Shown: piece by piece, positions 1 to 10,408 of the stretch
How positions within the stretch are numbered: position 1 is the stretch's first letter
Layout of the letters: each line of letters begins with the position of its first letter
From: Gliomastix tumulicola
Taxonomy: Eukaryota; Ascomycota; Sordariomycetes; Hypocreales; Bionectriaceae
Direction: 5' to 3'
Assembly (NCBI GenBank): GCA_001599755.1
Contig: BCHX01000005.1
Span: 1,397,922 to 1,461,921, forward strand
DNA: 64,000 nucleotides
Position numbers and translations under genes: made by a program
Notes under the pieces: generated by a model
What the model was told of the DNA's origin: nothing
Seen by the model: only the letters and a program-made list of their open reading frames with translations
Databases searched by the model: none

Positions 1-469
1 CGTAGGTGTAGGTGCTGCCGCCGTTGGCGCGCGAGGAGAGACGGGCAAGACCCCAGGGGGCGCCGGTCTGGGAGACGTAGGCCTCGAGCTGGACAACAGC
101 ATCCTGCTCAATGTAGTCGACCTATTGCCGCGTATTATTTAGTACGGTAGTTGGCCCTTCGGGGGACGGGCAAAAAGGAGGAACACATACGTCGGGGTGG
201 TCACGGAGAGCCTCGAGGGTCTCAGCGTCGAGCGTCGCAGAGAAACCACGGATGGTGTTCTCGTAGACGTGCTCGGGCGCCTCGGAGAGGATGCTCACGG
301 CAGACTCGAGGATGGAGAGCGAGCTGTCATCCTTGAACTTGACAATGTACTTGTCGGCGATGAGCGTGGTGGAATCGCCGCGGGGAACCAGCAGAGGCGC
401 GGGCTCGGAGCGCTTGGTGGGCGCACCGAGGACGGCCGGGAGCAGGGCGAGGAGGACGGACAGACGCAT
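1..469 (-). CDS. Subtilisin-like secreted serine protease (S8), N-terminal part, runs off window
   Basis: Secreted proteinase-K-type endopeptidase; only the first two exons are in the window. Exons are 469-191 and 121-1, with a 69-nt GT-AG intron joined in phase 0. The start is the ATG followed by a classic signal peptide (MRLSVLLALLPAVLGAP). Next comes an inhibitor I9 propeptide (DKYIVKFKDD... to DVDYIEQDAVV, about residues 35-103). The segment APWGLARLSSR then matches the start of the mature subtilisin domain. The Asp/His/Ser triad lies beyond the left edge, so activity cannot be judged. The family includes cuticle-degrading and general saprotrophic proteases. Signal peptide, propeptide and mature N-terminus are all in frame, so the call is firm; the subfamily is not. 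Confidence 0.9.
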
Positions 470-3082
470 CGTGAGAGATCTCTGAGGCTGCTGAGGATGG
501 CTTGAGAGGATGGTGGTGAGAAGATAGACGTGATGGAGAAGGGGGGGGGAGACGTCTGTACTTATACTCGACGATCGCTGCCCGAGCGGTTCATGTGTCG
601 TCGCTGTTAAGCTTACCGAAGCTCGCTGTCGCTGTCGTTTGATAACTGTCGTCATTTGTCACCATGGGAATTCTCGTCACCTTCCGAAAGAAGATCGTTG
701 ACGTTCGTCTCCTTCCAGTGATTGGCCTCTTGCACAGCCAAGACCTGCTTGCATGAGCTCTACACGGGCCACACCACCTGACAGCAACGTAGTGCTGCAT
801 TTCCAGATTTCCAGCATGCCCAGCCGTGCCGACATTGCCGCGTTGCCGCTCTCCTTCCTCACAACACCTTCTTTTTGCGAGAGGAGGGGTAAAACCGCAG
901 CTGAGCATAGCCCCCTGTCGTGTTTCCCGTGCCTTATCTCGAATCGTATTTGTTGGGGCTCGAGGTGGTATCGAGGAGTTGGGGTAGTCCACCAGGATCA
1001 CGAGACTGGCCTTGACGAAGATAATGACCAGGGGAGGGGCTCCGCGCGCGCGATAAGTCTATATGCAAGTGCCGCTTATCGGCGTGCATTGCAGCGGGAG
1101 TGGCTGACCTACACGCAATTGCCGGTGCTGCTAACGGTATCTGTTTGCCGAGGACATCGAGCTTGGGATTTGATAGTCGCTGCCTGGACGACCAAATGCG
1201 CAACGAACCTGCCTCAAAGTCCCATCGTTCGCGTGTGGACGCGACCAAGTCTAGATCCGCGCCCAGTCAATGCCACCTCGCTGTCGTGACCCGAATTTAT
1301 GCGCGCACTTCTGCCGTCGCTGATCCCAGCTGCCTAAGTAGGAAGCTGCCAGTGCCGCGCAGCTCAACAGCCGCAATAGCGGGATGTCGCCGTGCGCAGA
1401 AAAAACAATCGCCTCAAAAACAAGAGAGCCGGAGCTAATGATTACCCGTAGTCGGCTGCGTCCCGGATCAACATGATCCATCATGCTGTCTGCTGGTCCT
1501 AGCGCTGCGGTTTGCGCGCGCGCGTCCCAGAGCTGAGGTTTGTGCCTTTTGGAAGAGTACGAATGGGGCTCACGATGGTGAGAGCCTGGACGCATGAACA
1601 ATTTGCTAGCTGGCCCGGGGCAATGCAATAGTGGCCAAAAGATAGGATAAACGAGATTCAATCCTGCAAGCACGTCAGAATAATACCGAGACATCTCCCG
1701 AGCGCCCACCGCGACTGACCGGCTAGACAAACAAAACGGAGTGCCATCCATTCTCAGCTCTCGGCATTTGGGGTGGCGGGCTCGTTCCCCCGCGTGATGT
1801 GTCTGGGTGAGCAGATATGCTGGCAGCTGGTATAGGTAGCATCGGGACGCTATAACTGCCCAGGGAGGAAAGTCGTTGGCGCCCACCACCCCTGTAGCTG
1901 ATCGTAGGGTTGCAATCTCCTGAGGGGTCATCTTGGCAGATGTGGCTCTGGGGTCGAGGGAGGGGGCTAGAATTCCGGTTTCTTGTTGTCTAGCGTGTCC
2001 ACCAAGACCTGCCCCTTTCTGCCCCCTCCATTGCCAGCTGTGTCTGGCAGACCGGATAAAGAAGGACATACTCATCAAGGTATCGAGGACATCAAGTCCT
2101 GCGCCAGTATTGGTATTGGCCGGCGTCACGTTTATTGGCCGAGTGATGCAACCCAACACCCGCATATAGGCGCATTTCCGGCAGCATGAGGTCATTCTTC
2201 TGGTTTCCACGGCGGCATGGAACTCGGTGTATGGGGTCGTGGCTTGCATACACGATAGACATCTGCCTTGGCAATGGGATTCCGCGCCTGAGAATGAAAG
2301 CCATTTCCAGAGTTTGCTGGCAACGTGCCCTCGCGGAGTAGGCAGGTGTATTCGACGCAAAGAGACTGATCTCAACCAGGCAGGAGATGTTTGCCTTGGA
2401 GCTGCTGGCCAACGGAAAAGGCTCGCGGGTGGTTCTGAACAATGTTCCAGAACCAATGTCGGATGTACTATCGGATCCTTCCACCGTTGTCGTGCCGTCA
2501 GTCGTCTCATGCCTGTCAAGGTCATGTCTGTCAAGCTCACCCGGTGGCTGGCATCGGACAGCACGAGCCCAAAACAGTCTCATGCGGGATATTAGCTCAT
2601 TCTCCCGCGGCAGAGAACCTTCTCGCTAGCCTTCCTCCGCAAGGGATTGTTCCTTCACAAGGGATTGTCCCTTCGAGAAAAACCTCCTCTCAAGCTGCTG
2701 TTTTTCTCCACGGCTGGTATTCTGGCATGTGTCAGGGCTCACGCTACTCGCCGAGCTAAAGCACGCCAAGAAGGCTCGGTTGAGCAAGCCATAAATGGTG
2801 GCTTCGTTAGGCCGTCTCCTTGGCCAAGTTCTCCACGCCTAGGATGGGCATCAGATTGACGATCATTTCGATAGTCCGAGGTGGTCTCTTGAAAACCTCC
2901 GTTCTTAGTGTTAACTTGCATAGCTTTTGTATGGGGCGGCGCTTCATTCTTTGGAGAATCTTTTTCCGATCGGGGAGTCTGATCAGTCATCCAGGAGCAA
3001 ATACAGCCTTGATGCAGTAAGATGCAAAGCGGGAAATGATGTTTTTGTGAACGGTGGTGAGAGGCCAGGTGTGAAATGCAGC
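470..3082. other. Intergenic DNA without a supportable gene
   Basis: Apart from the protease promoter I see no gene. A 437-codon open frame on the minus strand (2564-1251) has Arg/Ser/Cys/His-rich, low-complexity composition and no recognisable domain, so I treat it as chance. A near repeat (aagggattgt) occurs twice around 2640-2670. Base composition is ordinary. Confidence 0.5.
560..568 (-). promoter_or_regulatory. TATA-like box upstream of the protease gene
   Basis: On the minus strand the sequence reads GTATAAGT, about 95 nt upstream of the protease ATG. It is followed by a pyrimidine- and CA-rich leader typical of fungal 5' UTRs. The role is inferred from position only. Confidence 0.4.
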
Positions 3083-3632
3083 GTATTGGTCTCTGGTGAA
3101 CCTAGTTCCGCTTGGCGAGCCTAGTCGGCTATCGTGAGAAGGGGGAATATCGGTCCGCTGTGCCCAAGCGATTCCGTCCATCTCAATAAAATACACCTTC
3201 GCCCAACTTCACCAAAACAGCTCCGTTTTGGTTGAAGTTTGGGATGCGGGCAGAAGAGGGTCGGATCTAGAATTGTGCGAATGTCAAGATGATATCTCTG
3301 AAAAATGAGTGAGAAAGTCAAGAAAGATGAAGTTAAGAATTGCTTTAAAAAGATATAGTAATATCCTGGCCAAATAAGGGCCTACAAATGTAAAATCTCA
3401 ACGAGAAGAAAGAAAGTTCAATGATTGATCCATCAATGGTAGAGTGTATGATCGTTGGGTTTGGTTGTTGGAGAATCGCGGAATGTTTTATGTGAGATCG
3501 CAAGAGGCGTCCGGCCTCCATGTTCCGAGCTGGATCCGGCTGCAACGGATTATCCTTCATTGAATCGGGCGTGCCCGCTTCTCTTTGGTCTCTGCTGATC
3601 CTGGTTCCGCCTGGCGAGCCTGGTCGGCAATC
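3083..3632 (+). repeat. Pair of ~50-bp imperfect direct repeats bracketing a repeat element
   Basis: 3083-3133 and 3582-3632 share a core of the type ttccgcYtggcgagcctRgt and differ at about ten positions. They flank the 3134-3581 element. They could be a recombination footprint, an old tandem duplication or part of a larger element end. Confidence 0.6.
3134..3590 (+). repeat. GC-normal copy of a dispersed ~470-bp LTR-like repeat
   Basis: It begins TGAGAAGGGGGAATATCGG and ends near GGGCGTGCCCGCTTC. The same unit recurs inside the AT-rich block (best copy 15627-16100). In a hand alignment of the first ~80 positions I count about 28 C-to-T or G-to-A differences and only two others. This copy is therefore close to the ancestral, un-RIPed sequence. 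TG at the start and CA at the ends of relatives suggest a solo LTR, but no internal gag/pol is visible. The element class is therefore tentative. Confidence 0.7.
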
Positions 3633-3708
3633 CAGGACTGAATATAACCCTGATTCTCTCTGTCGGCCATCCGGGACTGAATATACCCCTGATTCTCTCT
3701 GTCGTCCA
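3631..3708 (+). repeat. Tandem 39-bp repeat, two copies
   Basis: Two adjacent units share the core ggactgaatata and gattctctctgtcg, with three or four differences. They immediately follow the right-hand 50-bp direct repeat. Confidence 0.75.
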
Positions 3709-6313
3709 TAGATCACTCGTATTTTCTGTGAGTGTCTTAGGAAGATAATTAGGCAAAGCTGGATTTGGAGCAATGACGGAAGCACGGAAAGTGCTGCAGG
3801 CATAGCCTCCAGGGAATCAAATACCTCTCTTCCAAGCAGCCCGGCCTTCCAACAGCAGCCTGGCCCTGTACCATATCTTGTCCGCTCCCACTGCGTGTAC
3901 TTCTGAGCAAGGCATTGAGCGCGCTCTGTTTCGGCAACCGCAGTTCCCTACTGGTCGTNGCATAGTGGGAGCAACCCTCCGGAAAGGGCGGCTGCGTGCA
4001 TGAAGACGGAGCCCTCGCAGACCGGATGAAGAGGCGCGCGCAGAGTCGGAGAAAAGGCATTGATCTCGCCACACATGGGATTGGCCACTGGTGGCAGTGA
4101 CCCCGCGGAGACAGGGTCCATCTGATTGATGCAAGTTGTCGGATTCTGCAAGGCCAAAACGCATTGCGTTGAGGCAGTCTATCCATGGATTGACCTACTT
4201 AAGATGTTAGCATAAAGATAAATCATATGGTGCTCAAAGGCCAATGGAGTATGTACCTTGCGTTTCGTTGACAGAAGAAAAATAGCATCTCTCAACGGCA
4301 CTCGGTGCGCTTGCGATCGCGGCATTTGGGGACTGCCTTCAACTCATCAGCCACGCTCCGCATTATTAGACAAGAACAAACTAACCAAGAATGCAATCGA
4401 GGGTCAGGAGTGGTTGGGAGATGGAACAAATGCTGTTGATGAAGAAGTGAGATGAGGATGTGACGAGATAAATCAATGGCAACATGTCATGTTTGAAGAA
4501 AAAGCGACCGGGTGTTGAGAGTCAATCCGCTTTGCAACTGAATCTGGTCATTGTGAGAGGGCAGTGCCTTCCGCGACTCGCACTTGCGCACACAAACCAC
4601 AAACCCCGCCGATGGCTGTTCTTTCCGCACGAACTAATAGCTCCTTCCCTGCCTTAATCCAGATTGTACTTTCCCTTGCGTGCCATTGCTTTTCGCCGCG
4701 ACTTCACGCAGAACACGGCGTAGGAAACGCAGGAATCACTGTTGGCGATACGGTGGTATCAGACGTAGATGACGCGAATGTGAGTTCTGGTGGCAACGGT
4801 GTGTCGGTGTTTGCAACACAAGACTGCGACTGAGCTGCTGGCGCGAAAGTATTGAAGATCTCGAAGAGCATGTCGGGTGAGATTGACGAAGCGAGACGTC
4901 TGATTTTCAGGTGAATTGACACCTTATCTTGGCTATGACATCACTTCAGGAAACCTAAGTACCGAGACTTTGGGAGCTTAGGTCGCTGAACTTACGGCTC
5001 TGAAGTCCCGTGACCTCGCGTTTGAGGCTCGAGGGTACCGCTTCTAAATCTTCTACCTGCACCAAGCTCCATCTTCAGACTTCAGACCTTGACGGAACGA
5101 CACAAACATAATCCAAATCCATTACGCCGGGGCTTCGCAGCCAACGGGCACGATTCCCTCCACACGTCTGAGATCGAAATCACAGGTCCAAATCGCCAGC
5201 TTTACCCTATCAGCAGCTATGCATTATATTGCAGGCCGGCCCCGGGACAGCAAGCAGCATTGGGGGTTCTACGACAACCAGTGTGATCGCCCACACCACC
5301 TCCGAGGCGAAATGGTGCATCACAACTAGATCGGCAGCCACCCCAATCATTCTCAGAGGGCCTTCCATCACATAGGCCAGGCAAGATCGAGCCCATTACT
5401 CGGGGGGTCGTTGAAGTGAGCATTATTTCCTAAGACCGATGACCCTCGCTAATTACATCCACAGTCTTTTTTGGATCGCCTTGGGGACGCCACATGCGTG
5501 CTAGGCGTGAAGAGATGCCAACCACACGACAACGCCCGAACGTTAATCGAACCCGACACTTCCAAACCTCCATGGCCCTCGAACAAGGCGCGTATTGTGG
5601 GCAGAACTATGGTTCACTGAAGGTGCTTCATGTTTTGGCCCTGAACAAAAGCTTCAGAACCAACCATGAGAGGGGGGGGGGGGGGATTCTATCATGATGG
5701 TGCTGTTTGGGTGAAGGGCTTGACCATCTGGGTCATCCTGCCTTTGACCCCAACATAAGAGAGGAGCCGTCATACTCGAGGTTGGCACTTCTCCGCAAGA
5801 TTATTGGGGCTATGTCCTTTACTCTGACAACTCTAGACACGCAAAAAGGCAGCAGACGACCATAATGCAGAAGAACGGCTGTTCTATGACTGCTGCCACC
5901 GCATACGGGCTGTACCAGCTTACTCATATACTTAGTTTCGTGCACTCAAAGTCAGACGGACTGCTACGCTTTCAAGGCTAAGACCTAGAGCTACTCTATG
6001 CTTCTCGAAAACTACGAACGGGATTCTGATCGATAAGAGGATGACGACTACGGATGAACTCAGCAATTCAATTACGACAGAAAAATAGAAGGTGCTTCTT
6101 GAAGCGCAGGGTGGAAGGCTTTGGCTCCAGGCCGCCTATGAATCGGAAGTTGCCGAGAAAATCGACACGAGGATGCAGAAATAACTCTAAGGCTGCGAAT
6201 GAGGCGAATCACGAGAGATACAATTCGACATACTCAGAAACTCGAGAATGGTTGCAATGCGTTCGCCATTATATCTGCTATCAAACGACGACTGGATATG
6301 TGAGTTCCTTTGT
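3709..6313. other. Intergenic DNA without a supportable gene
   Basis: Only short open frames without domain content are present on either strand. One N lies at 3959. A G13 homopolymer lies near 5674. No RNA gene or further repeat was recognised. Confidence 0.5.
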
Positions 6314-7894
6314 TCAGACCTCTCTCGGGCGCTCCCTTGAGCTAACAAAGATTAAAGAATCATCATCATCCACCTCCGACTCCTCAGTATGGGCACCAAG
6401 AACCTGAGCCTCTGCCCCGAGCTCTCCCAGCCGCATTTCTAGCCACGCGGCATACCCAGCAAACATCCCGACCCCTTTCATCCCCTCGCAATACGCTTTC
6501 ATCTGTCGATAGCCCTCGGCTACCCAACGGTCCTCTGCTTGAAAGCTTCTTTCGAGCCTTCCTAGGCCGCGTTCCTTCATGATCGACTCGCCTGCCAAAG
6601 AATACGCCACCTTTTTGAGACAGACGGGGCACAAATATGGAGGTTGGCGCATATCCTCCGCGATACTCGCTGTTCCCTGCATCACGCAGGCAAAGTGTGT
6701 GCAGTGGCCGATGCCAACACAATGGCCAAGTTCGTGGCTGGCCGTCCGACAGACGCGTGCTAGCCAAAGTCCAGTCCACTCCTCTCTGGAGGTGGGAGTC
6801 ATGGTCTGGCGGGCAGCGAGCACTGCCGCTGCAAGGGGCGTCGCTGCACTCTGTGTGGTGCTGAGCATGCATGCGGCATCGATCTTTTCTCGACCCCTTT
6901 TCGTCCTCTTCTGCTGTCCGTACTCTGTATCTTTGAGTCCAGGCTCTGTCTGTTCCCAGCATTCGTCAACATAATCCCGGCAATGAGACGTCGGCCAGCT
7001 GTGGGCGTGGTTGATAGAGGCATGGTTGTCAAGGGCCGGATGGTATCTGAAGGTGGATGTGATACAGATACCGGAGCCGCCATATGCACGGCCAGCGCAA
7101 AAGTCGTCGTCCTCGTCTTCATACAGATCGTGGTCCGTGAGGAGAAGCGCGGCAAAGCCATCGGACGGCAGACTCGGATGCAGTGCGTCGAGCATATCGT
7201 TGAGGTTAAGCTGACCTTTCGTGACGCCGTCTTTCGAAGGTCGGAATCGTATCCGGGTCGACGAGCCGTCAGGTGCAGTGAGGGCAACGTGGCCTCGCTC
7301 CACGCCGCTGATGACACCACCGCGGCCTTGTCGCCATGTGTCGATACAGAAGTGGTTTCGAACAACCTTGATCTGCATACCGGCATAGAAGGCTTCCATG
7401 TAGCCCGCTATGTCTTCGGTGCGAACTCGGCCAACTCCTCCGGCTGCCTGAAGCAGAGCATTGTTGCATCCTTCCGGCACGATAGGATCCGCCCAGTGAC
7501 TCACAGTCTCGGCTATGTCGGGTGCAATACCCGGAACGTCGAAGATATACAGCGAGTTTCTCGTAGGAGTCACGGTTCTGCGCGCTCGGTTGGAGAGAAA
7601 GGACAGCAGCGTGTCTCCGGGATCGCGCGGGTCGAGGTCTAGGTCATCCTGTGGGAGGAGGTTGACTTGTGGGAAGCTGGACCGCGCCGGGAGCCCTGAT
7701 GCACTCCTATTCACCCGGTCATCTTCACCGGTACGCTGAGCGGCCGAGACGAGAGCGTCTGCAGGTGGAGGCTTGTAGAAGGAGAGAGCTGCCGCGTGGG
7801 GAGACACTGACGAGTACACGATCTCGTGCGCACATGGCACGTCTCGTCGTGCTCGCTTGGCCCCTGTTCCCGGCTTCTTCGCGGTGCGAGACAT
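6314..7894 (-). CDS. Archaemetzincin-like zinc metallopeptidase (family M54)
   Basis: Predicted aminopeptidase-type metalloprotease. The signature is HELGHCVGIGHC at residues 387-398, i.e. HExxHxxGxxH plus the archaemetzincin-specific Cys. It is followed by C403, the Met-turn (VMQG) and a CPVC pair that completes the four-Cys structural zinc site. Upstream segments such as LYIFDVPGI fit the family fold. The protein is 526 aa from the chosen ATG at 7894 (MSRTAKKPG); an in-frame ATG at 8023 would add 43 Ser/Pro-rich residues. It is intronless and longer than typical animal AMZ2, with acidic and low-complexity inserts (EDEDDD near residue 260). Cellular role in fungi is unknown. The family call is strong and the start uncertain. 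Confidence 0.88.
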   Translation of the reverse strand: MSRTAKKPGTGAKRARRDVPCAHEIVYSSVSPHAAALSFYKPPPADALVSAAQRTGEDDRVNRSASGLPARSSFPQVNLLPQDDLDLDPRDPGDTLLSFLSNRARRTVTPTRNSLYIFDVPGIAPDIAETVSHWADPIVPEGCNNALLQAAGGVGRVRTEDIAGYMEAFYAGMQIKVVRNHFCIDTWRQGRGGVISGVERGHVALTAPDGSSTRIRFRPSKDGVTKGQLNLNDMLDALHPSLPSDGFAALLLTDHDLYEDEDDDFCAGRAYGGSGICITSTFRYHPALDNHASINHAHSWPTSHCRDYVDECWEQTEPGLKDTEYGQQKRTKRGREKIDAACMLSTTQSAATPLAAAVLAARQTMTPTSREEWTGLWLARVCRTASHELGHCVGIGHCTHFACVMQGTASIAEDMRQPPYLCPVCLKKVAYSLAGESIMKERGLGRLERSFQAEDRWVAEGYRQMKAYCEGMKGVGMFAGYAAWLEMRLGELGAEAQVLGAHTEESEVDDDDSLIFVSSRERPREV

Positions 7895-8159
7895 GACGGG
7901 TCTGCAATTTCGAAAGGAGGGATGGGATGTCGATGGGATGTCGATGAGGTGGAGGATGAGGGGAGACCGTGAATGGATGTTTGAAGGTGATGTGGTGCTT
8001 CGCCGCACATCCTGCGGGGACATCCAACGACCCCCGTCTGACCCACCATTGCTGCCTAGACGGACGATAAGCGGCGACGATCAGCTACAAACCAGGGTCT
8101 CCCGCCCCCCGGAGTTGGGGGGGTAGGACGGAGACGAGGAGCACAACAGCCCGGTGTTG

Positions 8160-8843
8160 CTAGTCGGGGCCCCTCAAGTCCCAGTAATTGACACGCTCGA
8201 AGAGATCGTCGACTATCTCCCCCTTATTGGCCTCGTGGAAGTCAAAGCGCTTCACCCTGACGCCTCTCAGATCCCAATCCTCTTGATCATGGGGGTCAAT
8301 GAGCTCAAGGCTATACGGAATGCCCGTGTCGTCTCGCGACCAGCGGATATCCTCCAGGAGGGCTGCGGCATGCTCGAGAGAGAATTCTTCGTCTTCTTCC
8401 TCCAGCTGGGGATTCACGGCCAGCGCATTTGCCCAGACCAGCAGGGAGTCGGTGTCTCGGGCGAGACGGAGAAACTTCTTCATCAGGCGTTCGCCCATGG
8501 GGCCCCGCCGTATCCAGGCCGAGCATAGGACCAAGTCGCCCGCTTCGAGCATTCCCCTCAGTGCCTCGATGGCTCTATCCTCGAGGCCGTCCAGGATTTC
8601 CAGGAACGCTAGACCTCTCGCCAATGGAGGCGCGTCATCGGGGTACAGATCAGCCGTGTCCGCGGCTGATTCGGTGAGGAGCTCGTAGTCGAAGGTCCAG
8701 ACCACCCGCTCTCGCTGGGCAACTATCTTCTCCCTGACGAGGCTGAGGATTTGGCCGCCCACAAAAGGGGGCCTCTCGTTCAGCATGACAAGCATGCCGC
8801 GTGCGGGCTCCTGAGCCTCGACGAGAGCCTGGGTCTCAGCCAT
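8160..8843 (-). CDS. Conserved-looking hypothetical protein, 227 aa
   Basis: Single-exon gene starting MAETQALVEAQEP with balanced codon use and a plausible globular composition. It is acidic, with Trp-rich C-terminal segments (DIRWSRD, NYWDLRGPD). There is no signal peptide or membrane segment. I do not recognise a domain. It is co-oriented with the archaemetzincin and its stop is about 270 nt upstream of that gene's start. A cytosolic location is inferred from the lack of targeting signals. Confidence 0.65.
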   Translation of the reverse strand: MAETQALVEAQEPARGMLVMLNERPPFVGGQILSLVREKIVAQRERVVWTFDYELLTESAADTADLYPDDAPPLARGLAFLEILDGLEDRAIEALRGMLEAGDLVLCSAWIRRGPMGERLMKKFLRLARDTDSLLVWANALAVNPQLEEEDEEFSLEHAAALLEDIRWSRDDTGIPYSLELIDPHDQEDWDLRGVRVKRFDFHEANKGEIVDDLFERVNYWDLRGPD

Positions 8844-8906
8844 GGCTTCGTAATGATGCCGGGGTGAAAATGGGGTGAGATGGGTGGTGGTGGTGACGGT
8901 GGGGAG

Positions 8907-9020
8907 GAGTGCGTCGAGGCTCTANNCGGTGGTGGNTATGGTGGGAAAAGAGTGCGTCGAGGCTCTAGGAGGNGGTGGCTATGGTGGGAAAAGAGTGCGT
9001 CGAGGCTCTAGGAGGGCGGT
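8907..9020 (+). repeat. 43-bp minisatellite, about 2.6 copies
   Basis: The core gagtgcgtcgaggctcta recurs at 8907, 8950 and 8993, exactly 43 bp apart, separated by GGTGGTGG-type spacers. The run contains Ns at 8925, 8926, 8936 and 8973, so copy number in the real genome may differ. It lies just upstream of the 227-aa gene's start. Confidence 0.8.
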
Positions 9021-9635
9021 GGTGATGGCGATGGCGATGATGTTCTGGTGGTGTGGTTGTGTGTGAAGGCCCAAAGACTGCAGGTTTTTTCACGTATCGC
9101 TTTGAATTATGAGCTGTTTGGTCAAATCTTGCCAGCCCGTCCACAATCTTATCTGTTCATTCAGAGAATATGGTATTGTCTGAGAACAATAGAAACCAAA
9201 ATTTCTTTGCCTGGGACGACACCACGACCATTATATACATGCCCATACGTTTGTTTACCCAGCCTTCGCACTTACGACGCCACAACCATCAAGTTCACAG
9301 TCATTCAACAGTGGAGGTTGTCGGCGAGGCTGGGGAGTCCAGTAAATGAGATTCATCAAGTCATACTGCTAGTCAAAACTTCTCCGGCAGCGCCCCTTGC
9401 GCCACAATTTGAAGTTGCCCTGCAGCCACTCGCAGAGAATAGAAAAATAGAAAACGCATCCCAATTTCATTATGTGCCTGATCCCAAGATAACATGTCTA
9501 CTCGTTGAATCGACCACCAGGTCTGGAAACCATGACTAAGAGCCTCCCGAAGAGGACGGAAGATGGACGCTGATGGATAAGACAAGTGTTGGCAATGTAG
9601 GCCCCAAAGCAATTCCGAAGATTCCGCCCTCGCCA

Positions 9636-9716
9636 ACGATGATAATGTGCACGAGCAAGGCCTTTCTTTTTCCGTCTGCCGTCGTGCCATTGCCGTCGTG
9701 CCATCGCCTCTTCAAC
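9636..9716 (+). repeat. Dispersed repeat, copy 1 (partner 10194-10261)
   Basis: Shares cgatgataatg, gagcaagg, tttctttt, ccgtctgccgtcgt and ccatcgcctcttcaa with 10194-10261 in the same order and orientation. This copy has a local duplication of the gccattgccgtcgt segment. It looks like a fragment of an unidentified mobile element. Confidence 0.7.
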
Positions 9717-9880
9717 GGTGTACAACCAACCGTCCTTCAATGACATCGCCATGCCTTTCCATGTCAATCTGGAATAGGCCCCGGCTTAGCGTCTTAGCAG
9801 GCGATTCTTCCGCGGCACTCGAAGCGTGTCTCGGTATTTCGCGTATTGTAATTTCAACACGAGCGGGGTCAAATCCTTTG

Positions 9881-9931
9881 NNNNNNNNNNNNNNNNNNNN
9901 NNNNNNNNNNNNNNNNNNNNNNNNNNNNNNN
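9881..9931. other. Assembly gap (51 Ns)
   Basis: Run of undetermined bases followed by a C homopolymer. Coding calls across it would be meaningless. Confidence 0.99.
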
Positions 9932-10193
9932 CCCCCCCCCCCGCGGCCAAACCATTTTGTGTTGCCGCCGCCCGACCTCCACCACGGATCTGAAAATGGC
10001 GGCGCCCATCCCAGCCTCATCTAACTTGTGCATTGAAAGGTGGCTGGCAGTGGCCGGCACTTGATGGTAGTTGTTGAGAATCGTCATCAGCCAGGTTTTC
10101 GAAGAACCTGAGTGGCTGGTCTGGTCGAACCATTGTATGAGGATGAGTCGGCTGCGCTCCGAAGGACTTGACGAAGTTTAACCACCCTTTCCA

Positions 10194-10261
10194 GCGATGA
10201 TAATGGGCCGGAGCAAGGTCTTTCTTTTACCGTCTGCCGTCGTACCATCGCCTCTTCAAAA
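10194..10261 (+). repeat. Dispersed repeat, copy 2 (partner 9636-9716)
   Basis: Second copy of the repeat described at 9636, lying 57 bp upstream of a truncated LTR-like fragment. The arrangement suggests nested or composite element debris. Confidence 0.7.
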
Positions 10262-10318
10262 GGTCTGTCAATAAAGTCGAACACTCCTGTTTGAACGAGC
10301 TTCTGGAGACCAAGGCCC

Positions 10319-10408
10319 GTTGAGAAGGGGGAATATCGGTCCGCTGTGCCCTGGCGATTCCGTCTGTCTCAATAAAATACACTTCCACCCAACTTCTCCA
10401 AAACAGGG
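10319..10408 (+). repeat. Truncated LTR-like repeat fragment, GC-normal
   Basis: First ~90 bp of the same family as 3134-3590 (TGAGAAGGGGGAATATCGG start; AATAAAATACACTT; ending CCAAAACAG). Similarity to the 3134 copy then stops abruptly. It is not AT-shifted, in contrast to the copies in the AT-rich block. Confidence 0.8.

Noticed and set aside
753..1289. 178-codon open frame on the plus strand
   Set aside because: Overlaps the region above, has Cys/Trp/Arg-rich non-protein-like composition and no motif.
1251..2564. 437-codon open frame on the minus strand
   Set aside because: Composition is Arg/Ser/Cys/His-rich and patternless, with no domain, no good start context and no splice-supported extension. 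Likely chance.
9048..9539. 163-codon open frame on the plus strand
   Set aside because: Lies in repeat-laden DNA near the gap, has no motif and no neighbouring exon evidence.
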